Source: Shewanella schlegeliana (GTDB lineage Bacteria > Pseudomonadota > Gammaproteobacteria > Enterobacterales > Shewanellaceae). Taken from it: a stretch of DNA of 64,000 bases. Within the stretch, counting starts at the first letter, position 1; each line of letters starts with the position of its first letter. Made by a program: the position numbers and the translations under genes. The DNA lies in contig NZ_JAESVD010000003.1 of assembly GCF_016765635.1 (NCBI RefSeq), positions 62,001-126,000 on the forward strand, written 5' to 3'. Of this stretch, positions 36,910 through 45,171 are shown one piece after another. The notes under the pieces were generated by a model that ran no database searches, had not been told where the DNA came from, and worked only from the letters and a program-made list of their open reading frames with translations.

Positions 36910-37122
36910 ATGGCTAAACATCAAAAACGAGCACAGGTGCTTGAACACGAAAGTGGCCGCGGCGTAATAAAAGATAACGCCTTAAAGGCAATCGTTACCA
37001 GCTCGCTATTTAGAACGCGCACTGAAAAACCAAAGAAAGGTAAAGGGTCTTACAACCGCAAACAACAGAAGGGGCAGAAGCTGAAGGGCTTTGCCCCTTT
37101 TGACTATCTAGCGTTCGCTTAA
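36910..37122 (+). CDS. arfA: Alternative ribosome-rescue factor ArfA
   Basis: A 70-residue basic protein that frees ribosomes stalled on non-stop mRNA by recruiting release factor 2 when tmRNA is lacking. The family core is clear: GVIKDNALKAIVTSSLFRTR (about residues 18-37) then KPKKGKGSYNRK (41-52). GAGGAG lies 5 bases before the ATG. The last codons cover a terminator-like hairpin, and the ORF then ends with a hydrophobic FDYLAFA tail. In E. coli the equivalent hairpin makes the arfA message itself non-stop, so ArfA accumulates only when tmRNA fails; the same circuit is inferred. The length fits the family. Confidence 0.9.
   Translation: MAKHQKRAQVLEHESGRGVIKDNALKAIVTSSLFRTRTEKPKKGKGSYNRKQQKGQKLKGFAPFDYLAFA
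37069..37101 (+). terminator. Terminator-like hairpin inside arfA coding sequence
   Basis: Perfect 8-bp stem AAGGGGCA/TGCCCCTT with a possible inner AGC/GCT pairing and a TTTT tail, covering codons about 54-64 of arfA, before its stop at 37120-37122. It would yield mRNA lacking a stop codon, by termination or RNase III cleavage. Confidence 0.75.
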
Positions 37123-37241
37123 CTTATTTGCTTAAGTTATTCACTTAAGTTGTCACTCATATCAATACTGCAGCTCACCAGCATCGCTCTCATCCTCAGC
37201 ATAAAACGACTTTAAATTCAGCAATCCCCCTTTTTAAGAGG

Positions 37242-37364
37242 CTAAAATTGATTGTAGATAAAACTGGCGATAGCTAAGACCACCAGCATAACAACCAGAC
37301 GATATAGTACACCTTTAACCGGGTTGACCTCTCTGTTTTGCTCCGCGTGCTTTCTCTTCGACAT
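37242..37364 (-). CDS. 40-residue single-pass membrane protein
   Basis: An ORF of 40 codons: polar, basic N-terminus (MSKRKHAEQNREVNPVKG) followed by one hydrophobic helix (VLYRLVVMLVVLAIASFIYN) and QF at the end, a positive-inside single-pass protein. AGGA lies 9 bases upstream of the ATG. It starts 30 bases after the RNase D-like gene on the same strand, so the two are probably co-transcribed. No family is recognised. Confidence 0.6.
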   Translation of the reverse strand: MSKRKHAEQNREVNPVKGVLYRLVVMLVVLAIASFIYNQF

Positions 37365-37393
37365 AACCTGAAATCCTAAAATGAGAGAGTTGA

Positions 37394-38275
37394 TTACCCT
37401 TTGCAACTTAAGCTTAAGCGTTGTTGCAGCGATAATGGTAATAGCGTCTTATAGGGCATTAACTGCTCGAGTAATCCATGCAAGATATCCTGTGCGACGA
37501 AGGCATCGGCCGCCGCATATTGCAGCTGTAGCTCACTCAATGACTCAGTTAAAGGCCTAGCCCAATTAGAGAGGGTAACCTTCTTGCTCTTAGGCAGTTT
37601 CAAGCCTAACACTGTTGCCGCCATCTGCTGTGTCCCCATCTGTTTAGGGGCTCCAAGCTGATTCATCACCCAGTTAAGATCCAGTATTGAGACCAGCCCA
37701 ATATCGAAATCGCGCTGCATGGCACTAAGATCACTTCTTAGGCCAACTCCTACTTTCAGCCACTTATCACTAGACAGGATTGGCGCTAACGCGGCCTTAA
37801 AGTGGGGAATGTTCTCAGCCTGCATTCGAAACAGGTAGCAATTTGTCAGTGTCGAAACTTGGATCAGCGAAATAGGATTAGGGTTACGACGGCCCTTCTC
37901 AAAAGTCGCCGCAGTTTCGGTATCGAAACCGATACAGGTTTGCGCCTCTATATCGGTTATCGCCGCTTGAAGACAATCAGCTGTGACCACAATAATCTGC
38001 CGAGTTTGACCATTTAGCTTTGCCGATACCTTTTGAATCCGCTCGACATCGAAACCCTCTAATCGAGATAATTCTCTATCATCGACGCGGGTGATGAGGC
38101 TTGTTCGCAGTAGCAGCCAGTCGAGCTTAAGCTGGTTCTCTGTTGTGGTAATAGAGCCAAAGAAGGCTTTCTCTGCCGCCTGCATCGCCTCAAAATACTT
38201 ATCAGCCTCAATACCTAACTCTCGACGTATCGTCGCCGACTTATCAGGGCTAAGGCCAAACTTAAATAAACTCAT
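37394..38275 (-). CDS. RNase D-like 3'-5' exonuclease (DEDDy)
   Basis: A 293-residue protein with the DnaQ-fold exonuclease motifs: GFDTETA (Asp, Glu; Exo I, about residue 133), VGLRSDLSAMQRDF (Asp; Exo II, about 190) and LQYAAADAFV (Tyr and Asp; Exo III, about 257). This is the DEDDy pattern of RNase D and WRN-type nucleases that trim RNA or DNA ends using two metal ions. No HRDC domain follows, so it is shorter than RNase D. A helical N-terminal extension of about 90 residues is unassigned. The 40-aa membrane protein follows in the same direction. Confidence 0.85.
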   Translation of the reverse strand: MSLFKFGLSPDKSATIRRELGIEADKYFEAMQAAEKAFFGSITTTENQLKLDWLLLRTSLITRVDDRELSRLEGFDVERIQKVSAKLNGQTRQIIVVTADCLQAAITDIEAQTCIGFDTETAATFEKGRRNPNPISLIQVSTLTNCYLFRMQAENIPHFKAALAPILSSDKWLKVGVGLRSDLSAMQRDFDIGLVSILDLNWVMNQLGAPKQMGTQQMAATVLGLKLPKSKKVTLSNWARPLTESLSELQLQYAAADAFVAQDILHGLLEQLMPYKTLLPLSLQQRLSLSCKG

Positions 38276-38329
38276 GCTCGCACCCTAGATTCAATCTCGC
38301 TTTGTAATTCATTACTGCTACAGACTCCA

Positions 38330-38929
38330 TTATTGGGTCACCCAGACTAAGCCCCAATTTTGTTCTACCGCCTTAGCGATACCGGCTTTAAAGCGCTGCC
38401 AACCAGTGAACATCTCAAGGTATTCCGATTCCTGTGGAATGTAATCAGGATTATGTTCAAGCAACCAAGCATTAAATCTATTCCGTACCGTTTGCTCATC
38501 AAGCTTAGATAACAAGATAGCTAACTCGGCAAGGCGATGACTCTCAAAGGCAAAAGACTCATTGCTTCGATCCATTTTGATAGCATCATGATGGTTGATA
38601 TCTAGCCAAGTTTGAAAAATACTGCCAGCGCCTCTCACCAACTCCTCGGTATCGTTGAGGATGTAATGGTACAGATCGACGTTACGGTGATTAATATCAG
38701 GCCCTATCATCTCAACCTGATGCTGCGGCCAATCCTGTGGCAAGACTAATGCTTTGCCACCACGAATAAGCCTAACAAGCTGAGTCAATATAGATTGCTG
38801 CTTAATGGCGACAACAGCCTCAAGTTCTGGTATTTGCCCCACTAGGTAAACTTGCATCGTTTGTGGGTTGTGCTTTAAAAATTGAATATGCTCATTCGGT
38901 AATGAGAATACATTTAGACATAGCGCCAT
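38330..38929 (-). CDS. Unrecognised 199-residue cytoplasmic protein
   Basis: No signal peptide or membrane segment. It opens MALCLNVFSLPNEHIQF and is rich in aromatic and His residues (NHRNVDLYHYILND, FQTWLDINHHDAIKMDRS). No catalytic motif can be assigned, although the His/Asp pairs are candidates. It ends 54 bases before the RNase D-like gene on the same strand and may share a transcript with it. The upstream gap carries only an ATGCAATTGGTAT fragment that resembles the MITE terminus. Confidence 0.7.
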   Translation of the reverse strand: MALCLNVFSLPNEHIQFLKHNPQTMQVYLVGQIPELEAVVAIKQQSILTQLVRLIRGGKALVLPQDWPQHQVEMIGPDINHRNVDLYHYILNDTEELVRGAGSIFQTWLDINHHDAIKMDRSNESFAFESHRLAELAILLSKLDEQTVRNRFNAWLLEHNPDYIPQESEYLEMFTGWQRFKAGIAKAVEQNWGLVWVTQ

Positions 38930-39214
38930 TTGGGCTCCGTTAACAATCTATAATCACAAGCATATTCCCAAGTAATGCAGAAGAGTGAATGATGCAATTG
39001 GTATAAGCCACATAATAACAACTAATTAGCTAACAAGCCCAAGAAGTTAATCGTGAAACCTTATCTTATGATTCATATAGTAAGCCCAAACAACACATCC
39101 ATACATTCCATCTTCAAGTTCACAGCTTTCAGCAACAGAACTGACGTATCAAAGATTAATGGCTAATATTTACCGCCACAGAATATGCCGTCGCCTATGG
39201 AGTTAAGTAACATC

Positions 39215-40492
39215 ATGACAGAGTCTTCTTTCGAGCGGGCTAAACACGCCTTCACCAACGCTATCTGGGCCACATTCGCGAGCATGTCTCTTGGGCTCGC
39301 ATTTAAGATCTGGTTAGCCCAGTGGGTCGAAAAAAGTGACTTAGCCCTTTACCATACTGTCGTCGACATCGTCTCCATGTCGCTTATTCTGTTGAGTGGC
39401 TTTCGCGCCTCAATGGTAGTGAGCTTTTCACAAACCAAAAATGATAGAGATATCACCAACATCTTCCGCTACTCACTGATTATTATGGTGCTATTTACTT
39501 GGGGGCTCGTTCTGCCCTATATCAAGCACCAACTCAATATCGACGTTGAATATATTCAGTTAGTGGGAATTATCCTTGGTATGGGCTTTAAGGTGTACTT
39601 TACTAATCAGATTGGCATGTATCGCCTCTACGATATCGCCAACAGAGCTACCTGGATAGAGCCTCTAGTACAGATAATACTGTTTTTAGTCTGCTACTAT
39701 CTGTTAGCACAAACGCCTACCGCTTCGCTCTTCTTTAGCTTAATGTTATCTAACTTAGCGACTGCAGCTTATATGTTTATAAAGCGCAGAAAACTTATCG
39801 CCACAACGCCTCTAGCCCCGGTACAGCTCAACCCTGATATGCGAAATTTTGTTAAAAAGAGCGTAATGTCATCACTGGAGGTAGGGGCCAGTATCTTGAT
39901 GATTTACATCACTGTGTTACTGACAATTGGCTACTTTACCATAGATGAGCTAGGCGACTTCCAAGTGGTAGTAAGGCCGATGATTGCCTACTTAACCATG
40001 CTGTTTATTTTCCCTGTTTACCGCTATATTTTGCCCGAGCTAGCTCAGTGCTTGCGAAATAAGGCTCACCAAGAGATTGCCCTTATTCGTAACTGGTTTT
40101 TCAAACTAAGCCTTGGAGTGAGTGCTACGCTACTGGCTGGGTTGCTGCTATTTAGTGACGAGTTAGTCGCTCTGGTATTCCCAGAGACATACGCAAAGGC
40201 AGCCCCCATCTTGATGCACTTTGCACTTTTCTTTGGTTTTATGATGCTTAATGCCTACCAGATCGCCTATATCAAATCCCATGGTTTATTCTTGCAAAGT
40301 TTGCTGATCCGCCTGCTTGGCGTAGCAACACTATTAATAATGTTTTACCTGCTCAGGCTATTTACCGATAACGTCGTTGCGGTGATTTTAGCCCTAGGTT
40401 GTGGCTATTTAACTATGTTTATCGCCTCGAGCATTATTGAGCGCAAGCTGCTTAATCAGCACCGCCTCAATACTCACGAGTTAGCACATTAG
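39215..40492 (+). CDS. Polysaccharide-flippase-like membrane protein (MOP superfamily)
   Basis: About 425 residues with some 12 hydrophobic segments, arranged as in Wzx/MurJ-type flippases: SLGLAFKIWLAQW near the N-terminus, repeated paired helices and a short Lys/Arg cytoplasmic loop (MFIKRRKL). Such proteins move lipid-linked glycans across the inner membrane. The start is uncertain: ATGs at 39185, 39197 and 39215 are in frame; 39215 is used because GGAG lies upstream (12 bases) and it removes a polar extension. No glycan operon is adjacent. Followed by a strong terminator. Confidence 0.72.
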   Translation: MTESSFERAKHAFTNAIWATFASMSLGLAFKIWLAQWVEKSDLALYHTVVDIVSMSLILLSGFRASMVVSFSQTKNDRDITNIFRYSLIIMVLFTWGLVLPYIKHQLNIDVEYIQLVGIILGMGFKVYFTNQIGMYRLYDIANRATWIEPLVQIILFLVCYYLLAQTPTASLFFSLMLSNLATAAYMFIKRRKLIATTPLAPVQLNPDMRNFVKKSVMSSLEVGASILMIYITVLLTIGYFTIDELGDFQVVVRPMIAYLTMLFIFPVYRYILPELAQCLRNKAHQEIALIRNWFFKLSLGVSATLLAGLLLFSDELVALVFPETYAKAAPILMHFALFFGFMMLNAYQIAYIKSHGLFLQSLLIRLLGVATLLIMFYLLRLFTDNVVAVILALGCGYLTMFIASSIIERKLLNQHRLNTHELAH

Positions 40493-40510
40493 CCCATCAT
40501 AAAAACAAAA

Positions 40511-40541
40511 AGAGCCGTAACTCAGAGGTCGTTACGGCTTT
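40511..40541 (+). terminator. Intrinsic terminator after flippase-like gene
   Basis: Stem AGCCGTAAC/GTTACGGCT with TT tail, 20 bases after the stop. Confidence 0.75.
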
Positions 40542-40551
40542 GAAGGCTTAA

Positions 40552-40593
40552 CTCAATCTAGGGGAAGACGCTCCCCCTCCTGCATAGATTGAG
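40552..40593. other. Second perfect hairpin after the flippase-like gene
   Basis: CTCAATCTA/TAGATTGAG (9 bp, perfect) encloses GGGG/CCCC. It has no T-run. It lies in the 170-base gap between converging genes and may be a structured RNA 3' end or DNA-level repeat; the function is unknown. Confidence 0.45.
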
Positions 40594-40661
40594 GTTAGGC
40601 AGGGTGCTTATACTTATCTAAGCTTCTTTTTAATAGTAAAAGACACTCATTGGGCTGCGTA

Positions 40662-41192
40662 TTACTCTTCGGCAGCAATAAGCTTTATCTCATTACTAGC
40701 CTGCGCACCATGGATCTGAATAGCCACTTTATATAAAGCAACCGCCCCAGCTGCGGCTTTACCTTCTAGGTCGAGATCGATTGCATCGAAAGTGTATTGC
40801 CCCTTGGTCGCTGTTTCAGTCAAGATCCCTACACACTCTTCATCTGTACTAGTGTCACACTTATAGCCTTGTGTCACATGCCAGCGTTTCCAAGCCTTTG
40901 CCTTAGTCGAAGGTGAAGCAGGATCCGGATAACCAAAATAGAAGATATCGTAATCGGTCGCCTTGGTAATGGCTTTATTATCACTATCTTTAAGACTAAA
41001 AGTTAATGCTCCTGTAGCGGCATCGACACTATCTAGACTCATCACGATATTCGTTGCTTCATCAATATCGATAGTATCTTCTACCGGTGGCGGCACAACC
41101 ACTGGTGGCTCAGTTACATTATCATTGTCACTTCCACAGCCAAGTAGGAGCATAGAGCTTGCCAACATGGCGCTCAATATTTTGACCTTCAT
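40662..41192 (-). CDS. Heme-free lipoprotein resembling the N-terminal domain of MtrC/OmcA
   Basis: A 176-residue predicted lipoprotein (lipobox LLGC then GSDNDNVTEPP, with a Pro/Val linker). The mature domain, TGALTFSLKDSDNKAITKAT then AWKRWHV then GQYTFDAIDLD, follows the pattern of the first beta-barrel domain of MtrC/OmcA decaheme cytochromes, but no CXXCH is present. Two Cys (KCDTSTDEEC) probably form a disulfide. AAGGAG lies before the ATG and the split-Soret cytochrome gene ends 10 bases upstream, so they form one operon. It may anchor or dock the cytochrome at the outer membrane; this is inference. Confidence 0.7.
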   Translation of the reverse strand: MKVKILSAMLASSMLLLGCGSDNDNVTEPPVVVPPPVEDTIDIDEATNIVMSLDSVDAATGALTFSLKDSDNKAITKATDYDIFYFGYPDPASPSTKAKAWKRWHVTQGYKCDTSTDEECVGILTETATKGQYTFDAIDLDLEGKAAAGAVALYKVAIQIHGAQASNEIKLIAAEE

Positions 41193-41202
41193 AGCTTACT
41201 CC

Positions 41203-42024
41203 TTAGTTAAAGTGACCTGTATGACAAGTAGTACACTCCATATCTGTCTTCACGCTAGCAGCAGGACCCATGGTCTCTGTTACACCGTGACAAGACTGAC
41301 AAGCTTGCGCTTCTGCAGAAGGCTTAGCCTCAGGTAGAAGAGAAATATCCTCGCCACCGTGCGCACGGTTAAGCAGCTCTACGATATGGTAAGCCAAACT
41401 GGCAGACAGGCGCTTACAGCGCTCACCTTTTTCCTTAAATACCTTACCCGAAGCAGCAGACCAATTACTGATAGAGGAGTGACAAAGTGGGCTATTCGCA
41501 ATAGATGTGGCGCCCACTTCTAAGCTCTTTTCTGCAGTAGAGCCGATGCCAGCGACAAATTCATCCGATGAAAGTGGTAAGTCTTGAGTTTCGTAATAAC
41601 GGAATGTTGCGCCGATCACCGCACTATTTTGACCGTTGATATCACCTAAAATATTGATCAACATGCCCGCCGCATTCAGGTTACCGCAGATGGTGCCTTG
41701 ACCAACGATACCGGCCCAGCCATAACCCGCAAGCGCCGTTGGGATAGTGGCAAACTTTTCTGCATCGACACTATTTGACTTAGCAAGCATAGTCACAATC
41801 GAGTGAAATACCTGATGCATACAACCGCCACCCGTTTCATAGGCAAGCTTGGCGGTTGCCATTGCATCTAGTGGCACATACTTAAGCGTCTCTCCCATCT
41901 CTAAACGATAGTTGCCATCAGCATCTGTGGCAGCAAAAGCAGAGGTTCCCACTAAAGCAGCACCAGCAGCAGCTGTGCTTAATCCGATAATCTTAGTTAA
42001 CGCCTGACGTCTATCAATACTCAT
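41203..42024 (-). CDS. Split-Soret-type di-heme cytochrome c with Tat signal
   Basis: A 273-residue exported protein. The N-terminal IDRRQALTKIIG followed by a hydrophobic Ala-rich stretch is a Tat-type signal. The middle carries the C_GCAxxG_C_C-like cysteine pattern (GGGCMHQVF, GTICGNL, SPLCHSS, GERCKRL) and the C-terminus has two c-heme sites, CQSCH (residues 242-246) and CTTCH (264-268). This is the layout of Desulfovibrio split-Soret cytochrome c. ATG 42024 is used because AGGGTGA lies 6 bases upstream. First gene of a two-gene operon. Divergent from a ToxR/ToxS-like pair, with a perfect CRP site between. Physiological partner unknown. Confidence 0.82.
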   Translation of the reverse strand: MSIDRRQALTKIIGLSTAAAGAALVGTSAFAATDADGNYRLEMGETLKYVPLDAMATAKLAYETGGGCMHQVFHSIVTMLAKSNSVDAEKFATIPTALAGYGWAGIVGQGTICGNLNAAGMLINILGDINGQNSAVIGATFRYYETQDLPLSSDEFVAGIGSTAEKSLEVGATSIANSPLCHSSISNWSAASGKVFKEKGERCKRLSASLAYHIVELLNRAHGGEDISLLPEAKPSAEAQACQSCHGVTETMGPAASVKTDMECTTCHTGHFN

Positions 42025-42253
42025 AATAATCACCCTATATCCATCATTATTTTATTTTGGTTATAAGCCTTATGGCCTATTACGGTTAGTAAACGAGTTC
42101 AAATTTGGGATAACGACTCGATGGGTTAACTTTAAGAAGTGTGGAAAATAAAAGTGTGATTTGAAGCAGATGAAGCTGGAGTGTAAAACAACATATATTC
42201 GAGCTAACAGAGGCTTGAATTCTCGCCGCCACAGCCGATAAACCCCGACCATT

Positions 42254-42269
42254 TGTGACTAAGGTCACA
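42254..42269. promoter_or_regulatory. Perfect CRP-type site between split-Soret operon and toxR-like gene
   Basis: TGTGACTAAGGTCACA matches all ten core bases of TGTGA-N6-TCACA. It is about 230 bases from the split-Soret start and 209 bases from the toxR-like start, so either or both could be controlled. The rest of this 450-base gap is AT-rich, with a further half-site TGTGA near 42333. Confidence 0.7.
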
Positions 42270-42477
42270 TTATTAATGGGCATTTGCAGTAATATTTATG
42301 TTTCAGCAGGTTGATTAATTGTATGAATCAATGTGACTAACCTCTCATTTAGCCATACTAACCCCTGCATAACACTCAAATTTGTCACGGCAGCAGAACT
42401 TAAGCATCAGGATCACAGACTTCATTAGTTTAAGTTCATAGACTCATCTTATAGAAGATTCTAATGGGGCGACGAAG

Positions 42478-43230
42478 ATGCAATTGGGACATTGCAGATT
42501 TGATATTGAAAAAGAAGAGCTGACAAACCTAGACAGTGGTGATGTTTGGCACCTGCCTAGGGCCGAGCTGCAAGTGTTAACCCTCTTAATTGAGTATCAA
42601 GGCAAGGTCGTCGCCAAGCCGCTACTAAAAAAAGGTAATGGTGAGCAGCCACCACTAAGTGACTCCTCGGTCACAAGAGCCGTATTCACATTACGCTCAT
42701 TTCTAGGCCCACAATATGAATCGCTTATCGAGACAGTAAAAGGTCAAGGCTACCTGTTGCGCCATCATCGCAGCCGTAAGAATGACCGAGTTGCCTCAAG
42801 TCAAAAGCGGTTTTCGACTAAAGTAGCGGCAATATCTGCGTGCTGTATAGCCCTGCTCTTAAGTTGTGGATGGCTCTTTATAGACTCACAAAGCCAATCT
42901 CCAGCATCGCCTAAGCCTCTACAGGTTCGCAGTGTCGATACCCTCTCAGGGCAAACTGTCAATGTTATCCTGTATTCCCATTCTAAAACCAACAACGGCT
43001 TATTAACCGATCTCGGCCAGACGATGCAGCAGAGCTTCGCCCAGTGCCGACTCACTAGCTGGAAGAATACCTACCTGTCTTTGTCTCACGATAAGCAGGT
43101 ACTCAACATCACTTTGCGGGGTGATCAGTTCGGCCAGTCTATTATTCGTAACTTAAAAATTAGCGATCTACGCCAACCCAAACAATTCATTAATCAACAA
43201 TGGCTGCTGGCAGTGGACATTTGTGATTAA
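42478..43230 (+). CDS. ToxR/CadC-like membrane-bound transcription regulator
   Basis: A 250-residue protein with an N-terminal winged-helix OmpR/ToxR-type DNA-binding domain (about residues 1-100, RAELQVLTLLIEYQG and SDSSVTRAVFTLRSFLG, then GQGYLL), one membrane helix (about 117-137, VAAISACCIALLLSCGWLF) and a periplasmic sensor of about 110 residues with two Cys (QCRL, DICD), as in ToxR. The partner gene begins 60 bases downstream. Its divergent neighbour is the split-Soret operon, its likely target. Confidence 0.85.
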   Translation: MQLGHCRFDIEKEELTNLDSGDVWHLPRAELQVLTLLIEYQGKVVAKPLLKKGNGEQPPLSDSSVTRAVFTLRSFLGPQYESLIETVKGQGYLLRHHRSRKNDRVASSQKRFSTKVAAISACCIALLLSCGWLFIDSQSQSPASPKPLQVRSVDTLSGQTVNVILYSHSKTNNGLLTDLGQTMQQSFAQCRLTSWKNTYLSLSHDKQVLNITLRGDQFGQSIIRNLKISDLRQPKQFINQQWLLAVDICD

Positions 43231-43290
43231 TCGATACAAGACACTGGGCCGCAGAAATAGAACAACAACGCAGTACACAAGGAACTGATA

Positions 43291-43809
43291 ATGAGCCGAA
43301 CATGGCGCTGGGCTATTAACATCATTATTTTACTCATCTTGCTCGTTTGTGTCGGGGTGATATATAAACTGACTGCAAGACAGCCCGGTTTTATGCTCAG
43401 CTGCAGCTCAGAGCTTTTTAATCGGCAACAAAATGAACAAGATAGCAAACACTACCTGTTGGTCGATCTGTTCTCGAAAGATGGTCAGGCACAAATAAAC
43501 TATCGCTACTTCGACCTAGACGGTAATTCGACGGGCTCGGTTTCTATGCAGGGACAGGTCAATAGTGTCGATCTTGATAGCATGCTTTATGATATTTCAG
43601 TCAAAACTAAACAAGAGTATCCTCACTCCGATCTTAAGCAGGCCCCTGAGCACTATAAGTACCTCTCTTATGTCAGTAGCTTAAACCTCAATAGAGACGG
43701 AATGCATAACCTGAGTGTGCAAGTATTAGAGCGTGATGAAAGCAAAGACTTTGCCGTTGTGCTGTTTCAACCAAGCAATACCGTTTGTGGCTGCCGCTTA
43801 GTTAACTAA
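43291..43809 (+). CDS. ToxS/FidL-like single-pass membrane partner
   Basis: A 172-residue protein with an N-terminal membrane anchor (IIILLILLVCVGVIYKL) and a periplasmic domain beginning FMLSCSSELF; a CGC pair near the end could form disulfides. The ToxR-plus-small-partner arrangement matches ToxRS and the FidL-like companion proteins of CadC-type regulators. AAGGAA precedes the ATG. Ends at a bidirectional terminator. Confidence 0.65.
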   Translation: MSRTWRWAINIIILLILLVCVGVIYKLTARQPGFMLSCSSELFNRQQNEQDSKHYLLVDLFSKDGQAQINYRYFDLDGNSTGSVSMQGQVNSVDLDSMLYDISVKTKQEYPHSDLKQAPEHYKYLSYVSSLNLNRDGMHNLSVQVLERDESKDFAVVLFQPSNTVCGCRLVN

Positions 43810-43832
43810 CGAGAACAAAAGCTAAAGACAAA

Positions 43833-43857
43833 AAAGCCACCTTGCTTAGGTGGCTTT
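43833..43857. terminator. Bidirectional intrinsic terminator
   Basis: Stem AAAGCCACCT/AGGTGGCTTT, 5-base loop, between the ToxS-like gene (+) and the barrel gene (-). Confidence 0.85.
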
Positions 43858-43877
43858 CATTGCGGTGTTTCAATCGA

Positions 43878-44708
43878 TTAGCCCCAAGGCATGTCGACAT
43901 AGATCCTAACGAGGGTATCTCTATCCCAAGGTAGAATAGCTAAATAATCTGGCGAGTTCTTATCTCTATTATCATAAGGATCAAGATTATATTCGCTATG
44001 CTCCACACTTAGCTGAATCTTGCTATCCTCAATCCAGCCATCCAAACGGTAACTCACTATCCCTGAAATTTTGTTTTCAAGCCAATCGCTACCATCATTC
44101 CAAGTTTGCGCCTTGGCATAGATATCAAAAGAGTCCCCCAGTGGTAAGCGAGTATCGAATGCGACTGAGTAGGCTGTTGTTTTATTTTGAAAGTCTTCAC
44201 GATCATAGCCACGTTCTCTTGGCACATCATCGTCAATCTCCAACATGTAATAACCCGCTGCAACTTCAAATCCCGCATAAACACGATCGCTATCGTATCT
44301 AGCTACAATACCGGGAAAGAGCTTAGCCTGCTTCTCTATCGAACTGACTGTATTCCGTTTCCCCTCTAACGTTACTTGCCATTGTAGGTTCATCACCTCA
44401 GAGAAGCGGTACAAGTTACCATCGACCGAAAAAGCACTCTGAAACCAAATAGGGATATGGTCGGGATCCAGCTTGTCTTTATCGTCATCGATAAAGATAT
44501 CTATCTCCCCCTGCCAAAGCAGATCTGATTGCGTCTTATGCGCCGCATAAAAGCCAGCATGAGCACCAAGCGTATGCGAGTCAGCCTGATCGACTATGGT
44601 GTCATGAGCACCAAATGCGACACGCCAATCCGTAGCTTGTGCATTTGCCGCCAAGCCAGAGCCTACGATTCCTAATACTGCAATAAATAGTTGCGATTGA
44701 TTGTTCAA
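43878..44708 (-). CDS. Outer-membrane beta-barrel-like protein, unrecognised
   Basis: About 276 residues from the TTG at 44708 (AAGGGA upstream); the frame also opens at a TTG 5 codons earlier. A signal peptide (about residues 1-25, cleavage after AQA) is followed by alternating polar and hydrophobic strands rich in aromatic residues (FGAHDTIVD, WQGEIDIFID, YAGFEVAAGYY, IYAKAQTWNDG), ending with a C-terminal DTLVRIYVDMPWG strand. This fits an outer-membrane barrel. No family is recognised. It lies next to the ToxR/ToxS-like pair; ToxR controls porins in Vibrio, so it may be a target. Confidence 0.65.
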   Translation of the reverse strand: MNNQSQLFIAVLGIVGSGLAANAQATDWRVAFGAHDTIVDQADSHTLGAHAGFYAAHKTQSDLLWQGEIDIFIDDDKDKLDPDHIPIWFQSAFSVDGNLYRFSEVMNLQWQVTLEGKRNTVSSIEKQAKLFPGIVARYDSDRVYAGFEVAAGYYMLEIDDDVPRERGYDREDFQNKTTAYSVAFDTRLPLGDSFDIYAKAQTWNDGSDWLENKISGIVSYRLDGWIEDSKIQLSVEHSEYNLDPYDNRDKNSPDYLAILPWDRDTLVRIYVDMPWG

Positions 44709-45171
44709 GTCCCTTCCCCCCAAGGATTAACCAGGCTCTATATCAAACTTATTGATCTATATAGCAAAGCCGTATATTCAGTAAAACTAACATGAATAGA
44801 TAAGATATCCAGTTTAATCTTAGTCAGATTACAGATAATGCGCTAAATACTTACCAATAATCCCAAGGGCTTTATCTGCCACGCTTTATACGGCTCAGAA
44901 ACTTAAATTAGTTCCCCAAATACCTAGGTTTTTTAGAAAAAAAAACTGAGATTGTGAAGCTTGGCAAAAATTAAAATGAAAACCTCCGCTTCCGCTTAAA
45001 ATCACTATATGGGTCACACTCTAAAGCATGTATTAGTCGCCAAATTCAGTCATAATTAAGCATCTGGTTTTATTCTTAACAACAATGTAATTTGCTGTAA
45101 CGGATGAATAATATTTGTATTATTCGTTATCGCTCGACTACTTAGACTAACGTCACCTAGAGGACACTAGC

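Noticed and set aside
38992..39004. ATGCAATTGGTAT near 38992 as a full MITE copy
   Set aside because: Only the terminal 13 bases match; no second end or interior was found, so it is mentioned as a possible fragment only.
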